NCBI GenBank assembly: GCA_016711875.1
Contig: JADJSD010000001.1
Location: 1,736,001-1,800,000, forward strand
Length of the DNA: 64,000 bases
Direction of reading: 5' to 3'
Origin: Betaproteobacteria bacterium
Lineage (GTDB): Bacteria; Pseudomonadota; Gammaproteobacteria; Burkholderiales; Usitatibacteraceae
The number at the start of each line of letters is the position of its first letter. Position 1 is the stretch's first letter. Below, piece after piece: positions 1 to 8,121 of this stretch. The translations under genes and the position numbers were made by a program. The notes beneath the pieces were generated by a model. That model ran no database searches. It was given only the letters and a program-made list of their open reading frames with translations, and had not been told where the DNA came from.

Positions 1-855
1 GCGCGCTTTTCCCCTCGCGCGCCGGACCCTCGCCAGGCCGGCATCGGCCTGCGCACGCCCCATTTCGCGGCGCTGGCCGGCAGCCGGCCGGCCGTCTCGT
101 TCCTCGAAGTGCACAGCGAGAACTACTTCGCCGACGGCGGTCCGGCGCTCGCCTGGCTCGAGCGCTTCCGGGAGGATTACGCGGTGAGCCTGCACGGCGT
201 CGCGCTTTCCCTCGGCAGCGTGGACGGGCTCGATCGCGGGCACCTCGACCGCCTCGCCCGCCTCGTGTCCCGCATCGAGCCCGCGCTCATCTCGGAGCAC
301 TTGTGCTGGTCGCGTATCGGCGGACGCAACCTGGGCGAGCTGTTGCCGTTGCCGTATTCGGAGGAAAGCCTCTCGGTCGTCTGCGCCCGGGTGGACGAGG
401 CCCAGGAGCGCCTGGGCCGCCGGCTCCTCGTCGAGAACGTGTCGGCCTACCTGCGCTACCGCGAAACGACGATCCCGGAGGGCGAGTTCGTCGCCGAGGT
501 GGCGCGGCGCACCGGCTGCGGCGTCCTGCTCGACGTGAACAATGCCTACGTGAACGCGCAGAACCACGGCACCGATGCGCGTGCCTTTCTCGCGGCCATC
601 GACCCCGCCAGCGTCGGGGAGATCCACCTCGCAGGCCCCGAGCGCACCGAGGACGGCCTCATCGACAGCCACGGCACCCGGGTGCTGCCCGAGGTGTGGG
701 CGCTCTATGAGGAGACGATCGCCCGGTTGGGCCCCGTGCCGACGCTCATCGAGTGGGACACGAACATCCCGGCCCTCGAGGTGCTCGTCGCGGAGGCCGA
801 CACGGCGACGGCCGTGCTCCGTCGTGCAAGCGATCGCGGGGAGGGCGCCCCTTGA
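1..855 (+). CDS. DUF692 family (BufB/MbnB-like) multinuclear iron enzyme, 5' end missing
   Basis: The reading frame is open from base 1, so the start lies outside the window; the GTG at 109 falls inside conserved sequence and is not the start. Family signatures seen are GIGLRTPHF, FLEVHSENYF, LHGVALSLGS, SEHLCWS, LLDVNNAYVN, EIHLAG and LIEWDTN, which supply the His/Glu/Asp/Asn residues that hold the iron centre in DUF692 (MNIO) enzymes such as MbnB. Members modify cysteines of small precursor peptides. The stop overlaps the start of a DUF2063 gene, the usual BufB-BufC pairing; the precursor peptide gene (often DUF2282) would be expected just left of the window. Family assignment is firm; the substrate is inferred from relatives. 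Confidence 0.93.
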   Translation, partial: ARFSPRAPDPRQAGIGLRTPHFAALAGSRPAVSFLEVHSENYFADGGPALAWLERFREDYAVSLHGVALSLGSVDGLDRGHLDRLARLVSRIEPALISEHLCWSRIGGRNLGELLPLPYSEESLSVVCARVDEAQERLGRRLLVENVSAYLRYRETTIPEGEFVAEVARRTGCGVLLDVNNAYVNAQNHGTDARAFLAAIDPASVGEIHLAGPERTEDGLIDSHGTRVLPEVWALYEETIARLGPVPTLIEWDTNIPALEVLVAEADTATAVLRRASDRGEGAP

Positions 856-1640
856 GCGCCGGCGGCTTGCGGGCATTGCAGGAAGCGTTCGCACGGGCCG
901 TGCTCGACGGCGACCCGGACCCCGTGGCCGCGTTCATCGAGCCCGGCGGCGAGGAAGCGAAGCGACGCCTCGCGATTTACGGCCGCGCGGTCACCGCGAA
1001 TCTGGTGGGGGCATTGCGCGGCGCCCATCCGGTGGTCCTGCGCCTGGTGGGCGATGCCTACTTCCACGAAGCCGCGAGCCGATACGCCCGCGCCGACCCC
1101 CCGCGTTCCGGGGACCTGAACCGGTTCGGAAGCGGATTCGGCGCGTTCCTCGAAGGCTATGAACCCGCCGCCGCGATGCCCTGGCTCGCGGATGTCGCTC
1201 GTCTGGAATGGGCCTGCCACGAAGCTTCGATGGCCGGGGACGGCGAGCCGCTGGATTTCGAGGCCCTCGCGCACGTTCCGCTCGAGGCCCAAGGCGAACT
1301 GCGCTTTTCTTTCCACCCGTCCGTGAGCGTGGTGAAGTCGGCCTGGCCGATCCTCGCGATCTGGGAAGCCAACCAGCCCGACCGCGAAGGCACGCCCGAT
1401 CGGGATGTCGGCGAGGACACGGTGCTCGTCTGGCGGGAATCGGGCACGGTTCGCGCCGTGGCGCTGTCGGCGCGGGAGGTCGCCTTCATCGAGGCGCTGG
1501 CGTCGGGTCTGGGATTGGACGAGGCCGCCGGGGAGCCCGACTGGGACTTGCCCGCATTTCTCGAGCAGCTCGCGAGCCACGGCGTGCTGGGCGCCTTCCG
1601 GAGAGAAATCCCCGGCGGGCCGCCGCCTATTTCGCCTTGA
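852..1640 (+). CDS. DUF2063 (BufC/HvfC-like) partner protein of the DUF692 enzyme
   Basis: This 262-residue protein starts at a TTG that overlaps the upstream TGA by four bases (852-855), a translationally coupled arrangement; longer starts would run into the DUF692 gene. The N-terminal ~95 residues match the DUF2063 pattern (RALQEAFARAVLDGD, RLAIYGRAVTANLVGAL, HPVVLRLVGDAYF, FLEGYEP). The rest is a mixed alpha/beta domain ending FLEQLASHGVLGAFR. In relatives this protein presents the precursor peptide to the DUF692 enzyme. Its last 14 bases overlap the convergent lipoprotein gene. Confidence 0.88.
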   Translation: MSAGGLRALQEAFARAVLDGDPDPVAAFIEPGGEEAKRRLAIYGRAVTANLVGALRGAHPVVLRLVGDAYFHEAASRYARADPPRSGDLNRFGSGFGAFLEGYEPAAAMPWLADVARLEWACHEASMAGDGEPLDFEALAHVPLEAQGELRFSFHPSVSVVKSAWPILAIWEANQPDREGTPDRDVGEDTVLVWRESGTVRAVALSAREVAFIEALASGLGLDEAAGEPDWDLPAFLEQLASHGVLGAFRREIPGGPPPISP

Positions 1641-2460
1641 CCTCGTCCACCACGTCGAGCGCGATTCGCCAGCCGGCGGCCTCCCGGCGCCACACGCGGA
1701 CGAAATCGCCCGCCTTGGCGTCCTTGGCCGGGCCGAAGCGCCCGATCGCGAATCCGAGGTCACCCGCCTGGCTGGTTTCGTGCCGGTCGATCGTCCATTG
1801 GGCATGGCCCAGCGCGGCCGGTGAACCGAGAGTCGACTCCAGGCCGAGAAAAGGCGCCTTGCCGTTGCGGTAGACTCGTACCGAAGGCGAGGCCCACGCC
1901 GCGTAGGCGGCCGCGTGGCCGGACGCATGCGCCAACCGGGCGAAGGCGGCTTCGGCCTCGTCCACGCTGCCCGCGCCGGCAGCCGGCGGCGTGAAACCCG
2001 CCTCGAGCGGCGCATCCCACAGGGCCGGGCCCGGGTGGGCAATGCCCAGGTCCACCCAGACCCGCCAGGTTCCGCCCGGCGGGCGCCTCCAGAGGGAAAT
2101 GAACTGCCCGAACCGTTCGGGACGCGATGGATCCGCCTTGCTTCGGATTCGCCACGGTCCCGTCGACAGGCCCAGCTCGCCGGACGCCGAAACCTCGACA
2201 TAGGCCGGTCGCCAGTCGAGGACGATCGGTGGGTCGGGGTTGCGGGCGATTTCCGCCGGGCCATCGACGGGCCCCGTACGGAAGAGCACCGCACCGGGTG
2301 CGAGCCAGGCGAGGAAGGCGGCCCGCATGCCTTCGCGCACGGACTGCGCCGCGAAGGCGGACTCCGCCGCCGCGAGCGTCGCGGGAGTATCCGGCGGGGG
2401 CAGGGCGGGCGCCGCGACGCAGCCGGCGGCCAGGATCGCGAGCGGAGCGAGGAGCCTCAT
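1627..2460 (-). CDS. putative lipoprotein with two SnoaL/DUF4440-like domains
   Basis: The protein has 277 residues from an ATG at 2460. The N-terminus MRLLAPLAILAAGC is a lipoprotein signal with a lipobox (Cys14), which decides the start although the frame stays open upstream to 2637. Two NTF2/SnoaL-like halves follow, about residues 20-145 and 150-277, with the repeated pattern W(R)..Y.E.S.SG(E/D)LG...G and a final VWRR..GWRIALDVVDEV, typical of DUF4440 proteins. No catalytic role can be named. It lies 73 bases downstream of hslU on the same strand and may be read through from it. Confidence 0.75.
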   Translation of the reverse strand: MRLLAPLAILAAGCVAAPALPPPDTPATLAAAESAFAAQSVREGMRAAFLAWLAPGAVLFRTGPVDGPAEIARNPDPPIVLDWRPAYVEVSASGELGLSTGPWRIRSKADPSRPERFGQFISLWRRPPGGTWRVWVDLGIAHPGPALWDAPLEAGFTPPAAGAGSVDEAEAAFARLAHASGHAAAYAAWASPSVRVYRNGKAPFLGLESTLGSPAALGHAQWTIDRHETSQAGDLGFAIGRFGPAKDAKAGDFVRVWRREAAGWRIALDVVDEVKAK

Positions 2461-2533
2461 GACACGCGATTGTGCGCGGACGCGGCGCGATTCGTGACGG
2501 ATGCCGACGGCGCCGTGACGGAAGCTTGCCGCG

Positions 2534-3838
2534 CTACAGGACGTACCGGGCGAGATCCTCGCGCCGCGCGAGTCCGGCGAGGCGCGAGTCCACGTAGCTC
2601 GCGTCGATGCGGATCTCGCGGGCGCCCGAACCCGCATCGAAGGAAATATCCTCGAGGAGCTTTTCCATCACCGTGTGAAGGCGCCGCGCCCCGATGTTCT
2701 CGGTCGACTCGTTCACCGCGAAGGCGATCTCGGCGATGCGGCGCACGGCCTCGGGTGCGAAGTCGATCGCGACGCCCTCGGTGGCGAGGAGCGCGCGATA
2801 TTGCATGGTGAGGCAGGCGTCCGTCGAGGTGAGGATGCGCTCGAAGTCTTCCACGGAGAGGCTCGAGAGCTCCACGCGGATCGGCAGGCGCCCCTGCAGT
2901 TCCGGGATGAGGTCCGACGGCCGCGAGAGATGGAACGCGCCGCTCGCGATGAAGAGGATGTGCTCGGTGCGCACCACGCCGTGCTTGGTGGTGACGGCGG
3001 TGCCCTCCACGAGCGGCAGGAGGTCGCGCTGCACGCCCTGGCGCGACACGTCGGCCCCGGCGAGTTCGCCGCGGCTCGCGATCTTGTCGATCTCGTCGAG
3101 GAACACAATGCCGTCCTGCTCGACGGCGCGCATCGCCTTCACGCGGATCTCGTCCTCGTTCACGAGCCGCCCCGCCTCTTCCTGCGTGAGGGCGGCCATG
3201 GCCTCGCGGATCGGCATCCGGCGGCGCACGCGCCGAGCCTGGCCGAGATTCGCGAACAGGCCCTGCAACTGCTGCGATAGCTCCTCCATGCCGGGCGGAG
3301 CGAGGATCTCGGCGCCGCCGGCCTGGGCGAGATCCACCTCGACTTCCTTGTCGGCGAGCTTGCCTTCGCGAAGCATCTTGCGGAACCGTTGCCGAGTCGT
3401 GCCGGACTCGCCTGAATCCGCGGAGGGCACGCCGGGCAGGAGGGCGTCCAGGATCCGTTCCTCGGCGGCGTCCTCGGCGCGGGCGCGCACCTTCTGCATT
3501 TCCTGCTCGCGCGTGTTCTTGATCGCGACCTCGGCCAGGTCGCGGATGATCGTATCGACATCGCGGCCGACGTAGCCCACCTCGGTGAACTTGGTCGCCT
3601 CCACCTTGACGAAGGGGGCGTTCGCCAGCCGCGCTAGGCGGCGCGCGATCTCCGTCTTGCCCACGCCGGTCGGCCCGATCATGAGGATGTTCTTCGGCGT
3701 GATCTCGCCGCGCAGCGGCTCCTCCACCTGCGAGCGGCGCCAGCGGTTTCGAAGTGCGATCGCCACGGCCTTCTTGGCCGCGTTCTGCCCGACGATGTGC
3801 TTGTCGAGCTCGTGGACGATTTCCGGCGGCGTCATCAT
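2534..3838 (-). CDS. hslU: ATP-dependent protease ATPase subunit HslU
   Basis: This 434-residue AAA+ unfoldase of the HslUV (ClpYQ) cytoplasmic protease feeds substrates into the HslV chamber. It has Walker A GPTGVGKT, pore motif GYVGRD, Walker B IVFLDEIDKIA, the variable I-domain (about residues 110-230), sensor region SGAFHLSRPSDLIPELQGRLPIRVEL and the C-terminal anchor LARYVL that inserts into HslV. The start is the first of two adjacent ATGs (3838, 3835) before TPPEIVHELDKHIVGQ, matching the family N-terminus. The frame stays open much further upstream, but that part is only a shadow of hslV and the STAS gene. hslV lies 41 bases upstream. Confidence 0.97.
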   Translation of the reverse strand: MMTPPEIVHELDKHIVGQNAAKKAVAIALRNRWRRSQVEEPLRGEITPKNILMIGPTGVGKTEIARRLARLANAPFVKVEATKFTEVGYVGRDVDTIIRDLAEVAIKNTREQEMQKVRARAEDAAEERILDALLPGVPSADSGESGTTRQRFRKMLREGKLADKEVEVDLAQAGGAEILAPPGMEELSQQLQGLFANLGQARRVRRRMPIREAMAALTQEEAGRLVNEDEIRVKAMRAVEQDGIVFLDEIDKIASRGELAGADVSRQGVQRDLLPLVEGTAVTTKHGVVRTEHILFIASGAFHLSRPSDLIPELQGRLPIRVELSSLSVEDFERILTSTDACLTMQYRALLATEGVAIDFAPEAVRRIAEIAFAVNESTENIGARRLHTVMEKLLEDISFDAGSGAREIRIDASYVDSRLAGLARREDLARYVL

Positions 3839-3879
3839 CGACGCGGGCGGCACCGGGGCGGCGGGCGAGTCGTCGGGGC

Positions 3880-4428
3880 TCACGGGGCCTGGAGCGTCTC
3901 GATCACGTGGTTCTGGTTCGTGTAGATGCAGATCTCGCCGGCGATCTCGAGGGACTTCTTCACGATCTCGGCGGGCTCGAGTGCCGTGTTGGCGACGAGC
4001 GCGATCGCCGCGGCCTGGGCGTACGCGCCGCCGCTGCCCATGGCGACGATGCCGCGCTCGGGCTCGAGCACGTCGCCATTGCCGGTGATGAGCAGGGACG
4101 ACTCGAGGTCGGCCACGGCGAGCATCGCCTCCAGCCGGCGCAGCATGCGGTCGGTGCGCCAGTCCTTGGCGAGCTCCACCGCCGAGCGCAGCAGGTTGCC
4201 CTGGTGCTTCTCGAGCTTGGCCTCGAAGCGCTCGAAGAGCGTGAAGGCGTCCGCGGTCGCGCCGGCGAAACCGGCGAGGACGCGGTCCTGGTAGAGGCGC
4301 CTCACCTTGCGGGCGGTCGCCTTGATGACGACATTGCCGAGCGTGACCTGGCCGTCGCCGCCCATGGCGACGCGATCGCCGCGCCGCACGCAGACGATGG
4401 TGGTGCCGTGAAAGCTTTCCTCGGGCAT
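3880..4428 (-). CDS. hslV: ATP-dependent protease peptidase subunit HslV
   Basis: This is the 182-residue proteasome-beta-like peptidase of HslUV. The mature N-terminal nucleophile is Thr9 in FHGTTIVCVRRG, so an eight-residue propeptide (MPEESFHG) must be removed. Other family blocks are VAMGGDGQVTLG, VLAGFAGATADAFTLFERFE and AMGSGGAYAQAAA. It sits immediately upstream of hslU in the usual hslVU order, 12 bases after the STAS gene. Confidence 0.97.
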   Translation of the reverse strand: MPEESFHGTTIVCVRRGDRVAMGGDGQVTLGNVVIKATARKVRRLYQDRVLAGFAGATADAFTLFERFEAKLEKHQGNLLRSAVELAKDWRTDRMLRRLEAMLAVADLESSLLITGNGDVLEPERGIVAMGSGGAYAQAAAIALVANTALEPAEIVKKSLEIAGEICIYTNQNHVIETLQAP

Positions 4429-4440
4429 GGGGAAGGGAAC

Positions 4441-5538
4441 CTAGTTCGCCTTGCGGCGGATGAGGATGGCGTGCCGATTGAACCCGAAGGCCTCGAGGAG
4501 GGCGGCGTTCAATTCCGAAAGATTCGACAGGATTACCCGCTTGCCGCCCAGCTGGATCGCCTTCACCACCTCGAAGAACTGGTGGCAGGCGGCGAAGTCG
4601 ATGCGCAGGACCTTGCCCATGTCGATCACCGCCTCCTGCTGGGTGGCAGCGAAGCCGGCGAGGTCCGCGAACTGGTTGCCGCTCGCGGGGGAGATGACGC
4701 CCTTCAGCGAGAATCCGGGCTCGGGCGCGGCGGGGGCGGCCGACGCGGGCACCTTGGCGGCAGCCTGTGCGATCGTGTTCACGTACGTTTCCCAGTTGGG
4801 CGGGGAGACCTCGAACGCCACGGCGAACTCGAGGCCCAGTTCCTCGAAGGCCTCGCCGTTGCCCTGGAGGATGTAGAGCTCGAAGAGCAGCAGCCAGAAG
4901 GGCTTGGTCGCCTCCGAGGCGCGCTCGTTGAAGGCCCCGCGCAGCACGCGCTCGAGCGTGTCCATGGCGTTGAACCACATGGGCGTCTTCAGGCGCCGCA
5001 GGCGCTGCAGGGCGACGGTGAGGAGCTCCGACTCGGTGGCCGTGATCGACACCACCTTGCCCAAGTCGAGACGGACGGTGCCCATGTCCTCGGCGAAAGC
5101 CAGGAATTTCTCGATCTCCGCCGCGAGCTCGCCGGTCGCGGAGGGCTTCAGGGCGATGAAATCCTTGCGCTCCCGGCTCTGGGCGCGCCTCGGGTCGTGG
5201 GCGGCTTCGGCGCCCCCGGCCCACACGGGAGGCGACTGCTCGAAGCGGACGGTGTAGAGCATCGACAGGGCGTCGAACTCGGCGCGATTCTGCGCGACCT
5301 CGAACAGGTCGAACAGCATGAGCCACGCCTGGCGGTTGGTGCGGCCGGCGGGGTCGCGCGTCTCGGCACGAAGGACGGACTCGGCCGCCGCGGCGTGGTT
5401 GGCCGCGTAGAGCACGGCGGCCTCCTGGGCGACCGACAGGGGCGCGGAATGGAATTCCTCGTTGCCGGTGCGGCCCGTTGACCGCGCGGCGGGCCGCGGG
5501 GTCCCGGCGGAGGTGGTGCCGACGCTCGTCGGGGCCAC
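4441..5538 (-). CDS. STAS-domain protein of unknown role
   Basis: The protein has 365 residues from a GTG with no clear ribosome site; the true start may lie inside the low-complexity N-terminus (MAPTSVGTTSAGTPRPAARS). The last ~100 residues form a STAS-like fold (DMGKVLRIDFAACHQFFEVV, KRVILSNLSELNAALLEAFG). An earlier segment VRLDLGKVVSITATESELLTV looks like a second, degenerate STAS copy, and the centre (LERVLRGAFNERASEATKPF and following) resembles a helical repeat. No phosphorylatable Ser/Thr can be assigned with confidence. It is packed between the zinc-type ABC genes and hslV and may belong to the same transcript. Confidence 0.7.
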   Translation of the reverse strand: MAPTSVGTTSAGTPRPAARSTGRTGNEEFHSAPLSVAQEAAVLYAANHAAAAESVLRAETRDPAGRTNRQAWLMLFDLFEVAQNRAEFDALSMLYTVRFEQSPPVWAGGAEAAHDPRRAQSRERKDFIALKPSATGELAAEIEKFLAFAEDMGTVRLDLGKVVSITATESELLTVALQRLRRLKTPMWFNAMDTLERVLRGAFNERASEATKPFWLLLFELYILQGNGEAFEELGLEFAVAFEVSPPNWETYVNTIAQAAAKVPASAAPAAPEPGFSLKGVISPASGNQFADLAGFAATQQEAVIDMGKVLRIDFAACHQFFEVVKAIQLGGKRVILSNLSELNAALLEAFGFNRHAILIRRKAN

Positions 5539-5551
5539 GGTGAAGCTCGGG

Positions 5552-6046
5552 TCAGGGCTTGACCGACGAGGCGCCGGTGAGCCGGTAGTAGACGACGTCG
5601 TCGTCCAGAATGGCCATGCGACCGGCGACGACGATGGGCTCGAAAGTGAAGTCGATGGGCTGGTCGGCGATCACCTCGACGAGCGACTCGGCGCCCCCGG
5701 GCAGGCAGAACGAGCAGTGCGGCGGGAAGGCCGCGAGCAGGAACCGCTTCTGCTTCTTCGCCTGGTCGAGCGGCATCATGAAGCCGTAGAGCTTCACCTG
5801 CTTCTTGTCGAGGTCTTTCACTTCCTTCGGGAAGGACGGGCCGAACTTCTTGTCCGCCTTCTGGACCGTCTTGGTCGACTGCAACACCTGCCACGGCACG
5901 GTGCCGGGCGGTGCCGGGTCGGGCCCGATCCAGAAACCCGGCTGGCCCGGCGCCTGCTTCGGATCCTGCGGCGGCGGGGCGGAGACCGCCGAGCCCACCA
6001 CGAGCATTGCGGCGGCGGCAAGGAGGGGAAGGCGAGGTTTCGACAT
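5552..6046 (-). CDS. DUF3299 family exported protein
   Basis: The product has 164 residues with a cleavable signal peptide (MSKPRLPLLAAAAMLVVGSA, likely cut after VSA). The DUF3299 core reads KKQVKLYGFMMPLD, then FLLAAFPPHCSFCLPGG with a Cys111-x-x-Cys114 pair that could bind metal or form a disulfide, and ends DDDVVYYRLTGA. The start at 6046 is set by the signal peptide. It follows the His-rich FtsX-like permease by 11 bases; DUF3299 proteins are often encoded with such permeases and LolD-like ATPases in zinc-responsive operons. A periplasmic partner of the transporter is inferred. Confidence 0.85.
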   Translation of the reverse strand: MSKPRLPLLAAAAMLVVGSAVSAPPPQDPKQAPGQPGFWIGPDPAPPGTVPWQVLQSTKTVQKADKKFGPSFPKEVKDLDKKQVKLYGFMMPLDQAKKQKRFLLAAFPPHCSFCLPGGAESLVEVIADQPIDFTFEPIVVAGRMAILDDDVVYYRLTGASSVKP

Positions 6047-6057
6047 GGTTCGAGGGC

Positions 6058-7377
6058 CTATCGTTTCGCGAGGAGGCTCGCGGGGTCGCTCAGGTAAGCC
6101 TGCACGGCGGGCACGAGGCAGGTTGCGAAGCCGCCGGCGAAGACCGCGGCCACCAGGATCGTCTCGCCCGGTGCCCACGCGAGGCCGGCGAGCGGCCACG
6201 ATCCGGACTGCGCGAGCCAGAGACCGAGCGCGTGCGCCGCGCCATGCCCGAGAGCCAGACCGAGTATAACCCCCGACACCAGGAGCGTCACGCCTTCGGC
6301 CAGGGTGAGAGAAGCGAGCCGCAGGGGCCGCGCGCCGAGCGTGCGGAGCAGGGCGAGGTCGTATCGCCGCTCCTGCAGCGCCGAGGTGAGCGCGACGAAA
6401 ACCGACAACGCCGCGCTCGCCATCATGATGGCCGCGAACCACTGCAGCGTCTGCACGCCGACGCCGACCATGTCCAGCAGCCGCGCGCTCTCGTAGGCCG
6501 GTGAGGCGGCCTGCATCGACGTCGAGGAATTCACGAGGCGCGGCAGCATCGCGGCCGCGAGCGGCGTGCGGTACTTGACGAGGAGTGCCGTGATCTCGAG
6601 CCGGCCGCCCTGCGAGGCGGCCATCAGCGCCGGCGGCATGCCGGGCGGGACCGCGCCGGGCGCCGGGCCTGCCGGGGGCGCCTTCGCCGGCTCGTCGTCG
6701 TCGTGGTCGTGCTTGTGCTTCTTGCCGGGAGCCTCCGGGACGGTCTTCGCCGGCGCGTCACCGTGGTGCTCGTGAACGTGCCAGACGCTCTCGACGGGCG
6801 TGAGCACGAGGCGATCGATGACGGTACCCGTCGGCGCGAGGACGCCCACGACCTCGAAGGGGTCCTCGTCGTGGCCCGGCCCGGTCTGCGCGAGGCCGTG
6901 GGAGCCGACGATCTTCGCCCCCGGGGCGAGCTGGTGGCGCCGCGCCACTTCGCTGCCGACGACGACCTCCATCTCCTCCTTGAAGGGGCGGCCGGCGGCG
7001 ACCTTCGCGTCGTAGAGCCCGAGGAAGGACGCGTCCGTGCCGACGATGCGGTGGCCGCGGTACGAGTCGCCGAGCGCCACGGGCGTCGCCGAGGCCACCA
7101 TGGGGTGCCGCGAGATCGCCTTCGATTCCTCGAGGCCGATGTTGCCCGTCGGGATGTCGACATGGAAGACCGAGGAAAGGATGAGCTGCAGCGGGCTCCC
7201 CTTCGCGCCGACCACCAGGTCGACGGGCTTCGCGTCCCGCGCGAGGCGTTCCTCGGCCTGGCTCGTGAAAAGCAGGAGGAAGGCGAGCGTCGCGACGCCC
7301 AGGGCCAGCATGAGCACGTGCAGGATCGTGGCGAGCGGTCGGCTCGCGAGGTAGGCGAAGGCGAGGCGCAGGGTCAT
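6058..7377 (-). CDS. FtsX-like ABC transporter permease with His-rich periplasmic loop
   Basis: This 439-residue MacB/LolC-type permease has one N-terminal membrane helix (residues 17-37), a large extracytoplasmic domain, and three C-terminal helices with the FtsX pattern (MVGVGVQTLQWFAAIMMASA, LALLRTLGARPLRLA). The distinctive part is a His/Asp cluster at about residues 200-228 (WHVHEHHGD, KKHKHDHDDDE), a likely zinc site. The ATG overlaps the stop of the ATPase gene by one base (TGATG). The pair plus the downstream DUF3299 protein form an ABC system lacking a classical solute-binding protein, so extraction or mechanotransmission from the membrane is as likely as import. Confidence 0.88.
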   Translation of the reverse strand: MTLRLAFAYLASRPLATILHVLMLALGVATLAFLLLFTSQAEERLARDAKPVDLVVGAKGSPLQLILSSVFHVDIPTGNIGLEESKAISRHPMVASATPVALGDSYRGHRIVGTDASFLGLYDAKVAAGRPFKEEMEVVVGSEVARRHQLAPGAKIVGSHGLAQTGPGHDEDPFEVVGVLAPTGTVIDRLVLTPVESVWHVHEHHGDAPAKTVPEAPGKKHKHDHDDDEPAKAPPAGPAPGAVPPGMPPALMAASQGGRLEITALLVKYRTPLAAAMLPRLVNSSTSMQAASPAYESARLLDMVGVGVQTLQWFAAIMMASAALSVFVALTSALQERRYDLALLRTLGARPLRLASLTLAEGVTLLVSGVILGLALGHGAAHALGLWLAQSGSWPLAGLAWAPGETILVAAVFAGGFATCLVPAVQAYLSDPASLLAKR

Positions 7378-8003
7378 CACAGCTCGAGCCTCTTCGCGAA
7401 GCGCTCGCGGATGCGGTTGTCGTGCGTGGCGACGACGAGCGTCGCGCCGGTGGCCTGGGCCTGGTCCAGCAGCAGCGCGAGCGCCTTCTCGCAGTTGGCG
7501 TCGTCGAGCGCCGAGGTCGGCTCGTCCGCGAGGATGAGGGGCGGGCGGTTCACGACCGCGCGCGCGATGGCGACGCGCTGCGCCTCGCCGACGGACAGCT
7601 GCCTCGCCTTCGCGCCGGCGAGATTGGCGATGCCGAGGTTCGCGAGCACCTCGTCGATGCGTGCGTCGTCGGGTGGCAGCCCCGCGAGCCGCTGCGCGAT
7701 GCGCAGGTTCTCGCGGACGGTGACCACGCCGATGAGGTGGAGCGTCTGCAGCACCAGTCCGATGCGGCTGGCGCGCAGCGCATCGCGGGCCGCCGGGGCG
7801 ATGCCGGTCATGGCCTCGCCCGCGACGCGGATGGTGCCCTCGGTCGGCGTCGCGAGGCCGGCGATGGCGTTGAGCAGGGTGCTCTTGCCGCTGCCGGAAG
7901 GCCCGAGCACCAGGCTCGCCTCGCCGCGGAGCACGTCCCAGGAAGGCACCGAGAGCACGGTGCGGCCTTCGTACTGGTGGCGAAGGCCGCGGATCTCGAG
8001 CAT
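7377..8003 (-). CDS. LolD-like ABC transporter ATP-binding protein
   Basis: The protein has 208 residues from an ATG at 8003 (MLEIRGLRHQYEG), the normal N-terminus of LolD/MacB ATPases. A GTG at 8051 would add 16 residues and cannot be excluded. Walker A is GPSGSGKST, the signature LSVGEAQRVAIARA (an LSVGE variant of LSGGQ), Walker B LILADEPTSALDD, and the switch VVATHDNRI. Together with the next gene it forms the nucleotide-binding half of an FtsX-type transporter. Confidence 0.92.
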   Translation of the reverse strand: MLEIRGLRHQYEGRTVLSVPSWDVLRGEASLVLGPSGSGKSTLLNAIAGLATPTEGTIRVAGEAMTGIAPAARDALRASRIGLVLQTLHLIGVVTVRENLRIAQRLAGLPPDDARIDEVLANLGIANLAGAKARQLSVGEAQRVAIARAVVNRPPLILADEPTSALDDANCEKALALLLDQAQATGATLVVATHDNRIRERFAKRLEL

Positions 8004-8121
8004 GGGGGCCTGATCACGCACCGCCTCCGGAAGGTCGGGCGAATGGGTCACGGCGTCCTGCCGGCGCCCGGCGCCATTCGTCTTGCCGTCGATGCCGCCC
8101 GCGGGGCCCTCACCGGGTGAC

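Noticed and set aside
3839..5326. Possible N-terminal extension of HslU by about 500 residues
   Set aside because: The frame is open but overlaps hslV and the STAS gene in another frame, is extremely Arg-rich, and HslU has a canonical start at 3838.
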